Source: Legionellales bacterium (lineage in GTDB: Bacteria; Pseudomonadota; Gammaproteobacteria; Berkiellales; Berkiellaceae). From it: DNA of 64,000 bases. The notes beneath the pieces are model-generated. The model did not search any database, had not been told where the DNA came from, and worked only from the letters and a program-made list of their open reading frames with translations. The stretch covers positions 62,001-126,000 of the forward strand of contig PANA01000002.1 of NCBI GenBank assembly GCA_002708265.1. Reading direction: 5' to 3'. Below are positions 8,250-18,556 of this stretch, piece after piece. Position 1 is the first letter of the stretch; each line of letters begins with the position of its first letter. A program made the translations under genes and the position numbers.

Positions 8250-10055
8250 GTGATGGATGATAGTTCCACAGGGATTACTTTAAAACGTCGTTCAGTGGAT
8301 GCATTGCATTTAGACCAGCTGATTGAAGAGGGATATGATCCTATCATAGCTCGAGTGATTGCTGGCCGTCCTATTGCGCCAACTGCAACGGGCTTTTTGC
8401 CTGCTCTTAAACCGACTTTAGCAGCACTGAATAATCCACAATCACTTAAAGATATCGAAAAAGCCGTTGAGAGAGTTGTTCTCGCGATTGAAAATAAAGA
8501 AGTGATTGGTTTAGAAACAGATCATGACTGTGATGGCCAGACATCCCATGCCGTTTTATATTGTGCATTAACTGAGTATTTCTCTCACCCAAAAGAAAAG
8601 GTGCTCAGTTTTATAGGACACCGTTTAAATGAAGGGTATGGTTTATCTGAAAAGTTGTGCAATCGAATATTAGATTCAGATCCACGACCTACGTTAATCA
8701 TTACTGCAGACAATGGTTCTGCTGATGAGGCAAGGATTCAGCGATTAAAGAGTGAGGGTATCGATACTATCGTTACCGATCATCATGAAATTCCTTTGTC
8801 AGGCATTCCCACCAGCGCGGTGGCTGTTTTAAATCCTACTCGACCTGATTGTCTTTATGAGGATCCTTATATTGCAGGCTGTATGGTCGCATGGTTATTA
8901 ATAGCGGCAGTTCGAGCCACTTTGCTGGAAAAAGGGTTGCTTGCTGATAAAGCTGATGCGCCTATTAGTGAACTTCTTGATTTTGTTGCTGTAGGAACAG
9001 TTGCTGACTGCGTGAGCATTGCACGTTCTGTTAACAATAGAGCGGTTGTCTCGCATGGGCTAAAAAAAATTGAACAGTGGAAAAGACCTTGCTGGTTGGC
9101 CCTTCGACCTCTTTTAAGCACACCTGTGAGTGTTGAGGACTTAGGTTTTAAAGTGGGCCCTATGCTTAATAGTGATGGACGACTTGATTCTGCCCTAGGT
9201 GCGGTAAGCTTTTTATTAGCCCCTGATATTAATGAAGGACAGTTATGGATTGATCATTTAACCGAGCAAAACAACCAACGAAAGAAAATACAAAAAGCGA
9301 TCACACTAAAAGCTATGCGCTCCGCAAAGCAACAGGTTCATAATGGGAAGTACAGTATTTGTGTTTTCCTAGAAGAGGGCCATCCAGGGGTACATGGTAT
9401 TTCGGCTTCACGGGTTAAAGATGCTTTTGGGCGACCAACTATTTTATTGGCGCCTAAGATAAATGATTCAGAGCTTTTAACTGGATCTGCTAGAAGCGTA
9501 GATGGTTTACATATGAAATCTGTTCTTGAGGCAGTGCATGCCCAGGACGAAGGAATATTAGTTGCTTTTGGTGGACACAAAGGCGCCGCGGGTTTGACAC
9601 TATATCGAGAACGCCTCCCTGATTTTATAAAGGCGTTTGAGGCCGCTGTTGCTGAGCGTAAAGATGACTTCTTCATGGGACCATTACTTTTAACTGATGG
9701 TGTTTTGCCAGAATCCTATTTTAACGTAGAAACAATGCAACAGTTACTAGAGGGCTTGGGCCCATTTGGGCGTGAGTTTGAGCCCCCTACATTTGAAGCA
9801 AATGCACATGTTATGAGTTGTCAGCCTGTTGGTGACGGCACGCATTTAAAGTTAACACTTCATATTGGGGCACAGTCTATTGATGCTATTTGGTTTGGAG
9901 CAAGAGAGGACGCTTTAGACACACTTCCAGTGCAAGCAGGACAAAAAGTTCATGTGGCGTTTGCTTGTAACATTAATAGATTTAGAGGAGAGGTGCGTTT
10001 CAATCCTCAAATTTTATACTGCCAACCTGAGCATATCCATCAAACCATTTTGTAA
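8250..10055 (+). CDS. recJ: Single-stranded-DNA-specific exonuclease RecJ
   Basis: A 601-residue DHH-superfamily exonuclease, near the usual RecJ size (about 577). Motif I DHDCDG (91-96), TADNGSAD, motif III TDHHE (about 176-180), VGTVADC and the DHHA1 motif FGGHKGAAGLT are all present. RecJ degrades single-stranded DNA 5' to 3' in RecF-pathway recombination, mismatch repair and base excision repair. The start may be GTG at 8250, directly after the preceding stop with AGGA 9 bases upstream, or ATG at 8253. In Pseudomonas recJ lies near hom-thrC, so the location is conserved even though the hom copy is altered. A small membrane gene follows 22 bases later. Confidence 0.9.
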   Translation: MMDDSSTGITLKRRSVDALHLDQLIEEGYDPIIARVIAGRPIAPTATGFLPALKPTLAALNNPQSLKDIEKAVERVVLAIENKEVIGLETDHDCDGQTSHAVLYCALTEYFSHPKEKVLSFIGHRLNEGYGLSEKLCNRILDSDPRPTLIITADNGSADEARIQRLKSEGIDTIVTDHHEIPLSGIPTSAVAVLNPTRPDCLYEDPYIAGCMVAWLLIAAVRATLLEKGLLADKADAPISELLDFVAVGTVADCVSIARSVNNRAVVSHGLKKIEQWKRPCWLALRPLLSTPVSVEDLGFKVGPMLNSDGRLDSALGAVSFLLAPDINEGQLWIDHLTEQNNQRKKIQKAITLKAMRSAKQQVHNGKYSICVFLEEGHPGVHGISASRVKDAFGRPTILLAPKINDSELLTGSARSVDGLHMKSVLEAVHAQDEGILVAFGGHKGAAGLTLYRERLPDFIKAFEAAVAERKDDFFMGPLLLTDGVLPESYFNVETMQQLLEGLGPFGREFEPPTFEANAHVMSCQPVGDGTHLKLTLHIGAQSIDAIWFGAREDALDTLPVQAGQKVHVAFACNINRFRGEVRFNPQILYCQPEHIHQTIL

Positions 10056-10077
10056 AACAAACATCTAAGGAGTCATC

Positions 10078-10326
10078 ATGCCCACTCCCCGTACTGCTGC
10101 CGTTGTTGCTACTCTAGTTAATTGCGCTACAACGTATTTGGCGCATTATTCCTTCACTAGAACCAACCGACAAATAGCTCAATTATCTCAAAAAGTAGAT
10201 GAATTGCAGGCTCAGAAGAAGGCCATGGAATACACGAAGATTGAAGCTAGAAAAAGTGCAGAAGCACTCTTTCCTGATCTGAGCGTCTCTCGTCCCGCTG
10301 GCTGGAATGTCAGATCAAAACCCTAA
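10078..10326 (+). CDS. Small orphan protein with one hydrophobic segment and a short coiled coil
   Basis: An 82-residue product preceded by a strong SD (AAGGAG, 7-8 bases from the ATG), which supports it as a real gene. Residues about 5-25 are mildly hydrophobic (AAVVATLVNCATTYLAHYSF) and may anchor it. Residues about 30-62 form a likely coiled coil (RQIAQLSQKVDELQAQKKAM), and the tail is basic and proline-containing. I do not recognise a family. It lies 22 bases after recJ on the same strand and may be read from the same transcript. Confidence 0.6.
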   Translation: MPTPRTAAVVATLVNCATTYLAHYSFTRTNRQIAQLSQKVDELQAQKKAMEYTKIEARKSAEALFPDLSVSRPAGWNVRSKP

Positions 10327-10395
10327 GTAGCATTTACATCACCAATAACTGCCTATACAATAAGTCGACCGGTTAACTAATTTGCGGGTAGTTGC

Positions 10396-11826
10396 ATGAA
10401 AGGTGAAAAAGTTGATTTAGTAGGAGTAAGTAGGCCTTTTCCTTGGTACAAAAATCCACTAAGTATAATCTTTCGTTTTGTTGTTGGTCCTGTTGTCGCT
10501 CTTGTTTTAACGCCATGCTTTGTGGTTTTGTTTGTATTGACACCTCTTGCTCTTCTATCTCGTATGGCAATAAAAGGAGAGACTTGGCATCAAGCAACGC
10601 ATGATATTCGTCGCTACTTTGTTATGCGAATGTTTAAAACTATGCGGCCTAACTTTACAACGAATATACCAGCCCCATATACAAGAACACTCGGTAAAAC
10701 CCCGTTGCACCTTATTGAGTTTTCTGATCTTGAAAACTTAATTTTCGACGAGCCTGGTTTTGATTCCTATCATACAACCGGCTGTGTACGGGTTCCTGCT
10801 GAAAGTGGAACAGAAGGCGCGCTTTTAGAATTTGTTAAAATATCTGATACATTCATTGATGATCAAAAATATAACAAAGTTGTTATAGTGTTTGGCTCCA
10901 TCTTGGAAGTCGGAGACTTTTGGGCTTTTGAAAACCGCGCTGCTAGTGTGATACATGCTTTAGGTGAAGGCTATACAGTTTATCAGTATAATCGGAGAAA
11001 TACAGGGGCAAGCTTAGGGCGCTTTGATGGAAATCCAGAGATATTAATTGATGATGCAGTTAAATTTATATCAGAAATACAAAAATTGCATCCAAATAAA
11101 GAAATTACCTGCCTTGGTTGTTCTTTCGGCGCATGGGAGGCAACAAATGCTGTTGCGCGAATGCATCAGTTAAGTAAATCTAAAGAATCAAATTTTAATG
11201 CTCCGTTGCCAAAGATATTCAATATGAATTCATTTTCTAGTGTTGCCAATCTTGTTTGGGGGCAACTGGGAGAGTATTCTCCGGTTGCCGGACACTTGGT
11301 TGGGCTCTTTATATCTATTTTTATGAAAATAATCGGTTTAGAGTTTGATACCGTAAAGGCATGGAGTAAAATACCTAATACACATAAAGAATATCAAGTA
11401 CTTCAAGCCCCTAAAGGTGTTGATGAACGATATGACCCAGTTGTAACAGATTTTGGTGCATTACATAATGCGCGAAGTGTTAAAGCTGAGAGAAAAAAAC
11501 GAAAGAAAGCCCTTCGAAGATATATCAAGCTAAATTCCAAAAAGGCTCGTCTGAATGGTTTAAGTCAAACAGGTGCTTCTTCCGAAGAGTTACTGGCAAA
11601 TGCTGTTGAAGAACTTGAGGCGATAAAGGACAGAAAGGTTTGCTGCATGAGAGCTCGAGGAACTGAGCAGAAAGAAATGGTACCTGGCCCCTCACTATAT
11701 TTTATGCACCATATATCAACAGGAGGCGATGATATCAGAACGCGTGCTTCACATCGACCTCCTCAAGAACGGCTTAGAGAATTTGTAGATGGGGTTAAAT
11801 ATAAAAGTCATAAATCTCTGGGGTAA
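10396..11826 (+). CDS. Membrane-anchored alpha/beta-hydrolase-like protein, copy A
   Basis: A 476-residue protein with a long hydrophobic segment near the N terminus (about 23-60, two tight membrane passes) and a lipase/esterase-like core. A strand, VVIVFGSILEVGDF, precedes the nucleophile elbow GCSFG with S243 as the likely nucleophile. A conserved VVTDFGALHNAR follows (about 350) and could hold the acid and base residues, but I cannot confirm a triad. The C terminus is charged and ends in a TRASHRPPQERLREF motif shared with the next gene. The downstream gene is a clear paralogue, so this is a tandem duplication. The substrate is unknown; membrane placement plus an esterase-type fold suggests lipid or acyl chemistry, as inference only. 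Confidence 0.7.
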   Translation: MKGEKVDLVGVSRPFPWYKNPLSIIFRFVVGPVVALVLTPCFVVLFVLTPLALLSRMAIKGETWHQATHDIRRYFVMRMFKTMRPNFTTNIPAPYTRTLGKTPLHLIEFSDLENLIFDEPGFDSYHTTGCVRVPAESGTEGALLEFVKISDTFIDDQKYNKVVIVFGSILEVGDFWAFENRAASVIHALGEGYTVYQYNRRNTGASLGRFDGNPEILIDDAVKFISEIQKLHPNKEITCLGCSFGAWEATNAVARMHQLSKSKESNFNAPLPKIFNMNSFSSVANLVWGQLGEYSPVAGHLVGLFISIFMKIIGLEFDTVKAWSKIPNTHKEYQVLQAPKGVDERYDPVVTDFGALHNARSVKAERKKRKKALRRYIKLNSKKARLNGLSQTGASSEELLANAVEELEAIKDRKVCCMRARGTEQKEMVPGPSLYFMHHISTGGDDIRTRASHRPPQERLREFVDGVKYKSHKSLG

Positions 11827-11878
11827 AACCCAAAATAATGTTTTTTGAAATATAAATAAAATATTAATAGGTTTGAAT

Positions 11879-13390
11879 ATGAAAGGTGAAAAAATTGATA
11901 ACAGGGGATTAAAATATAATGACAGTTTGTCAAAACCATTCCCTATATTTTTGAGATTTATTGTTGCGCCATTGCTAACGATAATATTGCTTCCATTGAT
12001 TATGGCAACATTACTGATAATGCCACTTGCTATTCTGTCACGTATGTTATTTAAAATGGAGAGCTGGCATAAAGCTACTAACGATGTTCGGAGATTCTTT
12101 CTAAGTATGTGCTTTCCTGTAATTAGGAACAAATACAAAACAAATCTATCGTTTGAAGACAGAAGAGTTAATGGTTTGCCACTGCATGAGATTATATTTC
12201 CTGAAGGAGAAGACTTAGTATTCGATCCTCAACCTGACAATGTAACTGCTAATAAAACTGGGTGTGTAAGAGTGCCTAGAACCGATCATGATGATTCAGC
12301 TTTACTTGAATTCATAAGAACAAGTAGGCGTCCCTTCCATTCTAGCAACCCAACTGATGATGTCGTTATTGTCTTTGGTGGAAATGGTGAGGTTGGTGAT
12401 TTTTCTTTAGGCGGTTTTAACAGAGCTGCTGATATAGCTGCTAACCTTCCTGGTTTTAAAGTGGTTTATCAATACAATCGACGAAATAGTGGGGCAAGTC
12501 TTGGTCGATTAACAGATAACCCTAAAGTTCTCATTGATGATGCGGTCAAGTTTTATACTGAAATACAAAAGTTACATCCGGGAAAACAAATTACCTGTAT
12601 GGGAATATCAATTGGCGGTTGGGAAGCAACAGAGCTGGTAGCCCGCATTCACAAAATGCATAAGCGCGGAGAGTTGCCAGAGAGTAACCCACTGCCAAAA
12701 GTCTATAATGTAAACTCATTTTCTAAGATAACTAATGTTGTCTGGGGCCTATTAGGGTATTGGTTACCAGGTTCTGGTCATATACTCGGTTTGTTTGCGA
12801 GTCTATTTGCAAAAATGATCGGCTTAGAGCTGAACAGTGAAAAAGCGTGGAATCAAATCCCAAATGACTACAAAGATTATCAAGTATTGCAAGCACCCAG
12901 AGGGGTAAGTAATCGTTATGATATGGTTATTACTGACTTTGGCGCTTTGCATAATGCAACATCTATCAAGAAAGAGCGACGCGCAGATAAAGCCAAACTT
13001 AAATCGGTTGTTAGAAAGTACGAAAGGGCTTTAATAACAGGCAAATCATCAGCGGCCGAATTAGAATCTATGGAAAGAGCCTCTCTGGAAGTGCAGAGTT
13101 CTCTTCAAGCAATAAAGGATAGAAAAGTTTGTAGAATGAGAAGAATGCCGGTCGAGAATTCGGAAACAGTAAATGAGTATATTCCAGGTGAGGAGTTTGT
13201 TTTGGGTCATCATGGAGCAATAATCCCTTTTTACACACGGGGTTCACATCGTTCTGTCTCTGAACGTTTAAATGAGTTTGTTGAAAAGGAAGTTGGTTCT
13301 GGTGTTCAAGTGCCAGAGGCGCTTAGTGCGATTTCAGAAGAAGCTTCCACTAGTGTATCTCATGGTGGTTTTAAAAGACGTTTGGTTTAG
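11879..13390 (+). CDS. Membrane-anchored alpha/beta-hydrolase-like protein, copy B
   Basis: A 503-residue paralogue of the preceding gene. Shared landmarks in the same order are MKGEK at the start, the N-terminal hydrophobic stretch with RM..K.E.WH.AT.D.RR.F, then VVIVFGGNGEVGDF, YQYNRRNSGASLGR, the elbow GISIG (S244), VITDFGALHNA and a TRGSHRSVSERLNEF tail. ATG at 11879 is chosen over TTG at 11873 because it makes the start match copy A (MKGEK in both). The C terminus is longer than in copy A. The 52-base gap between the copies is AT-rich with no clear terminator, so the two are likely co-transcribed. Function is unknown. Confidence 0.7.
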   Translation: MKGEKIDNRGLKYNDSLSKPFPIFLRFIVAPLLTIILLPLIMATLLIMPLAILSRMLFKMESWHKATNDVRRFFLSMCFPVIRNKYKTNLSFEDRRVNGLPLHEIIFPEGEDLVFDPQPDNVTANKTGCVRVPRTDHDDSALLEFIRTSRRPFHSSNPTDDVVIVFGGNGEVGDFSLGGFNRAADIAANLPGFKVVYQYNRRNSGASLGRLTDNPKVLIDDAVKFYTEIQKLHPGKQITCMGISIGGWEATELVARIHKMHKRGELPESNPLPKVYNVNSFSKITNVVWGLLGYWLPGSGHILGLFASLFAKMIGLELNSEKAWNQIPNDYKDYQVLQAPRGVSNRYDMVITDFGALHNATSIKKERRADKAKLKSVVRKYERALITGKSSAAELESMERASLEVQSSLQAIKDRKVCRMRRMPVENSETVNEYIPGEEFVLGHHGAIIPFYTRGSHRSVSERLNEFVEKEVGSGVQVPEALSAISEEASTSVSHGGFKRRLV

Positions 13391-13468
13391 CGTTTAATTA
13401 TTAATCGCTCATTACTAAAATTCCCTCTTATTCTATACTTATGGCATAGGGTATAGAGGGAATAAGTC

Positions 13469-14146
13469 ATGAAATGGTCTCAAGTGGCCTGTCAGCAATC
13501 ACCTGATGGGTTAATGGTTGAAGCGTATAAAACCAGCCCAGAGGCAAAAGAGTATACCTACTGCATTGCTGGCACTCATGGAGATGAGGTCGAAAGTGTT
13601 CTGGTCATGCATCATTGGTTCAATTGGCTTCAAGATCAGAAGTCTCTTCCAAACTTAATGATTATTCCTGTGCTAAATGTGGATGGGTTGGCCAGAGGTA
13701 CTCGCGTTAATGCTAATGGCGTCGATTTAAATAGAAACCTTCCTTCCAGTAACTGGGCAAGTGATCACTCTCATGAGCGATACTTTCCTGGCCAGTGGCC
13801 GCTTAGCGAGGTTGAAAATCAGTTTTTATCCGAAATGATGAAGCGGTATCCAGCAAAGCAAATAATCAGTCTGCATTCCTGGAAACCCTTTTTGCAATAT
13901 GATGATAATAGAGTATCCAATCTAGCAAGTTATCTTAGTAGTAAGAACGGGTACGACATAGTGGATGGGGATATAGACAACCATCCTACACCGGGATCAC
14001 TATCTACTTGGGCTCAAGAAGTAATGGATGTGCCGGTTTTAACTATCGAGTTTCCAGAGATAGATCATCATATGAGTGTTTCAAAAATCATTAATGACAA
14101 TATGCCTGCTTTTAAAGGGCTAATTGATGATAGAGTTATTGATTAA
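13469..14146 (+). CDS. M14 family zinc carboxypeptidase, MpaA-like
   Basis: A 225-residue protein consisting only of an M14 peptidase domain. The zinc ligands are visible: H37 and E40 in GTHGDE, and H136 in SLHSWKP. The substrate-binding DLNRN motif (86-90) and the catalytic E194 (LTIEFPE) are also present. There is no signal peptide, so it should act in the cytosol. The closest named type is MpaA (murein peptide amidase, about 240 aa), which cuts the gamma-D-Glu-diaminopimelate bond of recycled wall peptides; that substrate is inferred from size and domain. The gene overlaps the convergent xseA by 11 bases at their 3' ends. Confidence 0.8.
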   Translation: MKWSQVACQQSPDGLMVEAYKTSPEAKEYTYCIAGTHGDEVESVLVMHHWFNWLQDQKSLPNLMIIPVLNVDGLARGTRVNANGVDLNRNLPSSNWASDHSHERYFPGQWPLSEVENQFLSEMMKRYPAKQIISLHSWKPFLQYDDNRVSNLASYLSSKNGYDIVDGDIDNHPTPGSLSTWAQEVMDVPVLTIEFPEIDHHMSVSKIINDNMPAFKGLIDDRVID

Positions 14147-15332
14147 CCGTTGCTTTTATTTTTCCGTCTGATACCTGTATAGAAATCTCTTGAGCTTTTT
14201 TCACAGTCTCTACCGTTTTTAGAATATTGCCATCTTTATCTGTAATAACAGAATATCCACGTGCCATCGTAGCAAGAGGACTAGTTGCGTTTAACAATTG
14301 TGCGGCACTAGACAGTTGCTGTTTATTCAGCATGAGTCTTTGCAATAAGATAGACCGAATCTGTCGAATATAATGGATACACGCTTTTCTTTGTTGTTTT
14401 AAGACATCACCTGGATGAATTAGTCGCGCCTCTGCATTTTCGAGGGCGAGATTACAATGCTCTATTTTTCGTTCAATATTCCGGATTAATCGTTGCTCTA
14501 AAGAAACCACTTGCTGTAAAAGATAATCGGTATCAGGAGTGGCCATTTGTGCTGCACCCGTGGGGGTGGGAGCTCTGGCATCTGCCACAAAATCAGCAAT
14601 AGTAAAATCAGTTTCATGTCCGACGCCAGAAATAACGGGAATAGGACATGACGCGATTGCACGGGCGACGGCCTCTTCATTAAAGGGCCATAGATCTTCT
14701 AGGCTCCCACCTCCACGCGCAAGAATAATAGTATCTGTATCGGTTTCTCCAACAAGATTGAGCGCTTTAACGATTTCAAATTGCGCATGAGCGCCTTGTA
14801 CAGATACTGGATACAAGTATATTTTAACGCAAGGGTATCGTTTAAGTATGGTGCTTAAAATATCTCGAACAGCCGCTCCTGTAGCGGAAGTTATGACTGT
14901 TATACGTTTTGGAAAATGTGGTATTGATTTTTTTCGGGCTGGATCAAAAAGACCCTCTGCAGATAAGGACTTTTTTAATCTTTCAAATGCTTGCTGTAAC
15001 CGCCCAATACCAGAAAGTGAAAGCTGGCCGACTATAAGTTGGTAGTCACCTCTATCTTCATAAAGGCTTAGTTTTGCTCGTATTAGAACCTCATCACCAT
15101 CTTTGGGAGAAAAATCTACGTAATGATTAGCGCCTTTAAACATGGCACATCTAATTTGGGCGCCTGAATCTTTTAAAGTAAAATACCAGTGGCCGGACCG
15201 AGGGCATGAAAAGTTCGAAATTTCACCAACAACGTATACAACAGGAAATGACTCCTCTAATAGACGCTTGGCAGACCGATTTAAGGCGGATACACTTAGT
15301 GTTTGAATATCAACTGCATTGTCGTTGTTCAT
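14136..15332 (-). CDS. xseA: Exodeoxyribonuclease VII large subunit
   Basis: A 398-residue protein, shorter than the E. coli enzyme (456) but with all parts. The N-terminal OB-fold (VVGEISNFSCPRSGHWYFTL) and the catalytic core are clear (ITSATGAAVRDIL, ILARGGGSLEDLWPFNEE, SGVGHETDFTIADFVAD, RAPTPTGAA), followed by a helical C-terminal region. With XseB it degrades single-stranded DNA and is used in repair. The shortening is in the helical part after about residue 290. It is divergent from guaB with 93 bases between the starts, a conserved gammaproteobacterial arrangement. xseB is not in the window. Confidence 0.93.
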   Translation of the reverse strand: MNNDNAVDIQTLSVSALNRSAKRLLEESFPVVYVVGEISNFSCPRSGHWYFTLKDSGAQIRCAMFKGANHYVDFSPKDGDEVLIRAKLSLYEDRGDYQLIVGQLSLSGIGRLQQAFERLKKSLSAEGLFDPARKKSIPHFPKRITVITSATGAAVRDILSTILKRYPCVKIYLYPVSVQGAHAQFEIVKALNLVGETDTDTIILARGGGSLEDLWPFNEEAVARAIASCPIPVISGVGHETDFTIADFVADARAPTPTGAAQMATPDTDYLLQQVVSLEQRLIRNIERKIEHCNLALENAEARLIHPGDVLKQQRKACIHYIRQIRSILLQRLMLNKQQLSSAAQLLNATSPLATMARGYSVITDKDGNILKTVETVKKAQEISIQVSDGKIKATVNQ

Positions 15333-15358
15333 AGACTGTTTCTACCTAGTAAACTGGC

Positions 15359-15387
15359 TTTACTTGATTGCTCATAAAGACTATAAT
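15359..15387 (+). promoter_or_regulatory. Candidate sigma-70 promoter for guaBA
   Basis: A perfect TATAAT (15382-15387) lies 17 bases downstream of TTTACT (15359-15364), a four-of-six match to the -35 consensus, and 38 bases before the guaB ATG. This is inspection only. The -35 is weak, as is common for regulated promoters. Confidence 0.4.
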
Positions 15388-15425
15388 GCACGGTTTTATC
15401 CAACCTTTCACGCTTAGGAGGCAAT

Positions 15426-16889
15426 ATGGATATAAAAGAGGCTCTAACTTTTGACGACGTGCTTCTTGTGCCTGGCTTTTCCGAGGTTCTCCCCAAAGAT
15501 GTTTCACTAAGCACTCAGCTAACCCGAGATATTACACTAAATGTCCCACTTCTTTCTGCCGCAATGGATACCGTTACTGAGTCCAGTATGGCTATTGCTA
15601 TGGCTCAAGAGGGTGGAATCGGGATCATACACAAAAACATGAGTGCTGAAGAGCAAGCAAAAGCAGTTAAAGAAGTTAAGAAATTTGAAAGTGGTGTGGT
15701 AAGTGATCCAATTACCATTAGTCCAACTGCTTCTGTAAGAGAGCTGTTAGCAGCCACTAGAAAACATAAGATTTCCGGTCTACCGGTTGTTGATGGTGAT
15801 CAATTGGTAGGAATCGTGACACATCGAGATTGGCGTTTTGAATCAAAACTTGATAAGAAAGTTTCTGAAATTATGACGCAGAAAGATCGACTCGTGACAG
15901 TAGATGAAAAGTTTACTAAAGAAGAAGCTATGCGGCTGTTTAGAAAACATCGTCTTGAAAAGCTGTTGGTCACAGACGGTCATTTTCACTTGAAAGGGAT
16001 GTTGACGGTTAAAGATATAGAAAAAGCAAAAGAAAAACCCTTTGCCTGTAAAGATAGTAGTGAAAAACTAAGAGTGGGTGCGGCAGTTGGGACTGCTGCA
16101 GATACGTTAGACCGGGTTGCGCTTTTAGTTGAGGCGGGTCTTGATCTGGTTGTGGTAGACACGGCACATGGCCATTCTGCTGGCGTCATTAATATGGTTA
16201 AGACCATAAAGAAAATGTATCCATCACTGCAAGTGATTGGTGGAAATATTGCAACAGCCGATGCAGCAATTGCTTTGAAAAAAGCAGGAGCGGATGGTGT
16301 TAAGGTAGGTATAGGTCCCGGTTCAATTTGTACCACTCGTATAATTGCTGGGGTTGGTGTTCCACAAGTATCCGCAATTCATGGTGTCGCATCCGCCTTA
16401 AAAGGCAGTGGCGTGAGCGTGATAGCAGATGGCGGAATACGATATTCTGGTGATGTCGCAAAAGCGCTGGCTGCAGGTGCGAACTGTGTAATGATCGGGT
16501 CTTTGTTAGCCGGTACTGATGAAGCCCCAGGAGAGATATTTTTATATCAAGGGCGCTCATACAAGTCATATCGAGGAATGGGTTCAATCGGGGCTATGGG
16601 GCAATCACATGGTTCTTCTGATCGATATTTTCAATCTGAAGTCACTGCAGAAAAGCTGGTACCAGAGGGTATTGAAGGTAGGGTCCCTTATAAAGGGAGC
16701 ATGTTCAATGTGGTACACCAATTATTGGGCGGATTGCGGTCGTCTATGGGATATACAGGGGTGCCTCGTGTCAGTGAGATGCCCAAAAAATGCCGCTTTG
16801 TACGCATAACATCAGCTGGTGTTAGAGAAAGTCACGTACATGATGTAACGATTGTCAAAGAAGCACCAAACTACCAAGCAGAAAAATAA
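15426..16889 (+). CDS. guaB: IMP dehydrogenase
   Basis: A 487-residue enzyme, the standard length (488 in E. coli). The TIM barrel opens with [10 protein letters not shown] and is interrupted by a tandem CBS pair at about 93-200. The catalytic loop GPGSICTTR has C302 as nucleophile, and the flap carries GSIGAMGQ and SSDRYFQ. It oxidises IMP to XMP with NAD, the first committed step to GMP. It starts behind an AGGAGG SD and is followed two bases later by guaA, so the two form the classic guaBA operon. Confidence 0.97.
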   Translation: MDIKEALTFDDVLLVPGFSEVLPKDVSLSTQLTRDITLNVPLLSAAMDTVTESSMAIAMAQEGGIGIIHKNMSAEEQAKAVKEVKKFESGVVSDPITISPTASVRELLAATRKHKISGLPVVDGDQLVGIVTHRDWRFESKLDKKVSEIMTQKDRLVTVDEKFTKEEAMRLFRKHRLEKLLVTDGHFHLKGMLTVKDIEKAKEKPFACKDSSEKLRVGAAVGTAADTLDRVALLVEAGLDLVVVDTAHGHSAGVINMVKTIKKMYPSLQVIGGNIATADAAIALKKAGADGVKVGIGPGSICTTRIIAGVGVPQVSAIHGVASALKGSGVSVIADGGIRYSGDVAKALAAGANCVMIGSLLAGTDEAPGEIFLYQGRSYKSYRGMGSIGAMGQSHGSSDRYFQSEVTAEKLVPEGIEGRVPYKGSMFNVVHQLLGGLRSSMGYTGVPRVSEMPKKCRFVRITSAGVRESHVHDVTIVKEAPNYQAEK

Positions 16890-16891
16890 TA

Positions 16892-18442
16892 ATGAAAGAT
16901 ATACACGCGGATAAAATATTAATTCTAGATTTTGGTTCTCAATATACACAACTAATCGCCAGGCGAATACGTGAGGCAGATGTATATTGCGAGATACATC
17001 CCTGGGATATGCCTGAAGAGAAAATAAAGTTATTTGCGCCAAACGGAATTATTTTGTCAGGTTCTCATGAAAGCACAACTGAGCAGTCTACTCCTCGTGC
17101 GCCAAATTGTATTTTTGAATTAGGGTGTCCTGTATTAGGAATTTGCTATGGCATGCAGACAATGGCCAAACAATTAGGTGGTCAAGTCGCAGGAAGCTCC
17201 AAGCGTGAGTTTGGCCATGCAGATCTGATTTTAACTCAGGTTAATCCGCTATTTGCTGGCAAAGCAAATCAAAAGGAACAGAGTGTCTGGATGAGTCATG
17301 GTGACAAGGTCACGGCAGTTCCAGAAGGATTTACTATCCTTGCTACCAGCGACAATACGGATGTTGCCGCAATGGCACATCTAGAGAAAAACTGGTTTGG
17401 TTTACAGTTTCATCCCGAGGTGACACATTCTCGTTATGGGCAAACACTCATTCAAAATTTTGTCCATGACATTTGTGGCTGTGGTGCTGTCTGGAAGGCA
17501 GGGAATATTGTTGAGCAGGCAGTTGAGACCATTCGAGAAACAGTTGGGGCTGATAAAGTCATTTTGGGCCTTTCAGGAGGCGTGGACTCATCAGTGCTGG
17601 CAGCATTGCTACATAAAGCAATAGGATCTCAATTAACTTGTGTGTTTGTGGACACAGGGTTACTTCGCCTGAACGAAGGCGATGAAGTCATGGAAACATT
17701 TAAACACAATATGGGTGTTAACGTTATTAGAGTTAACGCGCAAGAACAGTTTTATAGTGCATTAAAGGATGCTTCAGATCCTGAAGAGAAAAGAAAAATC
17801 ATCGGTCGTGAATTTATCGAAGTCTTTACTCAAGAAGCTAAGAAGATTGAAGGTGCTAAGTGGCTCGGACAGGGGACTATCTATCCTGATGTCATTGAGT
17901 CTGCGGGAACAGGTAAAGCGACAGTTATTAAGTCCCATCATAATGTAGGCGGTTTGCCAGAAAAAATGGACTTAAAATTAATAGAACCTCTTAGAGAGTT
18001 GTTTAAGGATGAGGTTCGTACAATAGGTCGATTTTTAGGTCTTCCAGACAGTATGATTAATCGTCATCCATTTCCTGGGCCAGGACTTGGTGTCCGTATT
18101 CTTGGTGAGGTTAAGTCAGAATATGCTGATATGCTACGAGAGGCTGATGCAATATTCTTATCAATTTTAAGAGAATGGGGATACTACGATAAAACCAGTC
18201 AAGCGTTTGCCGTCTTTTTGCCTGTTAAGTCAGTAGGTGTTATGGGAGATGCACGGCGATATGAGTATGTAATTGCTCTAAGGGCTGTTGAAACAGTCGA
18301 CTTTATGACGGCTCGTTGGGCACATTTGCCATTTGAGTTGCTAGAAAAAGCTTCATCCAGAATTATCAATGAAGTGTCAGGGATATCTCGAGTGACATAC
18401 GATATATCAAGTAAACCACCTGCTACAATTGAGTGGGAATAG
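16892..18442 (+). CDS. guaA: GMP synthase, glutamine-hydrolysing
   Basis: A 516-residue enzyme with all three regions. The class I glutaminase domain has the nucleophile C85 in GICYGMQ and FHPEV further on. The ATP-pyrophosphatase domain has the P-loop LSGGVDSS (about 229-236). The C-terminal dimerisation domain ends with the usual PPATIEWE. It aminates XMP to GMP in the cytosol. It is the second gene of guaBA, and a strong hairpin follows the stop at 18455-18486. Order and length match gammaproteobacterial norms. Confidence 0.97.
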   Translation: MKDIHADKILILDFGSQYTQLIARRIREADVYCEIHPWDMPEEKIKLFAPNGIILSGSHESTTEQSTPRAPNCIFELGCPVLGICYGMQTMAKQLGGQVAGSSKREFGHADLILTQVNPLFAGKANQKEQSVWMSHGDKVTAVPEGFTILATSDNTDVAAMAHLEKNWFGLQFHPEVTHSRYGQTLIQNFVHDICGCGAVWKAGNIVEQAVETIRETVGADKVILGLSGGVDSSVLAALLHKAIGSQLTCVFVDTGLLRLNEGDEVMETFKHNMGVNVIRVNAQEQFYSALKDASDPEEKRKIIGREFIEVFTQEAKKIEGAKWLGQGTIYPDVIESAGTGKATVIKSHHNVGGLPEKMDLKLIEPLRELFKDEVRTIGRFLGLPDSMINRHPFPGPGLGVRILGEVKSEYADMLREADAIFLSILREWGYYDKTSQAFAVFLPVKSVGVMGDARRYEYVIALRAVETVDFMTARWAHLPFELLEKASSRIINEVSGISRVTYDISSKPPATIEWE

Positions 18443-18454
18443 GCTAATATATTA

Positions 18455-18486
18455 ATTGCGCTGTTAGAAAAATCTGACAGTGCAAT
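18455..18486 (+). terminator. Terminator-like hairpin after guaA
   Basis: A 14-bp stem with two G.T wobbles closes on an AAAA loop: ATTGCGCTGTTAGA pairs with TCTGACAGTGCAAT. It begins 12 bases after the guaA stop. Only a short T run follows, so termination may be partial. It separates the guaBA operon from the AAC(3)-like gene. Confidence 0.6.
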
Positions 18487-18494
18487 TTCCAATC

Positions 18495-18528
18495 ATGCTT
18501 CGCAGCGTTTAAGCTGCAAATAAAGCAT
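18495..18528. promoter_or_regulatory. Nested inverted repeat in the leader of the AAC(3)-like gene
   Basis: ATGCTT (18495-18500) pairs with AAGCAT (18523-18528). Inside it GCAGC (18502-18506) pairs with GCTGC (18513-18517) around a GTTTAA loop. It ends 28 bases before the start of the next gene. It could be a second terminator element or a leader structure; nothing else identifies it. Confidence 0.3.
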
Positions 18529-18556
18529 CCATTACAAACAGAAAAGATTATCTCAC

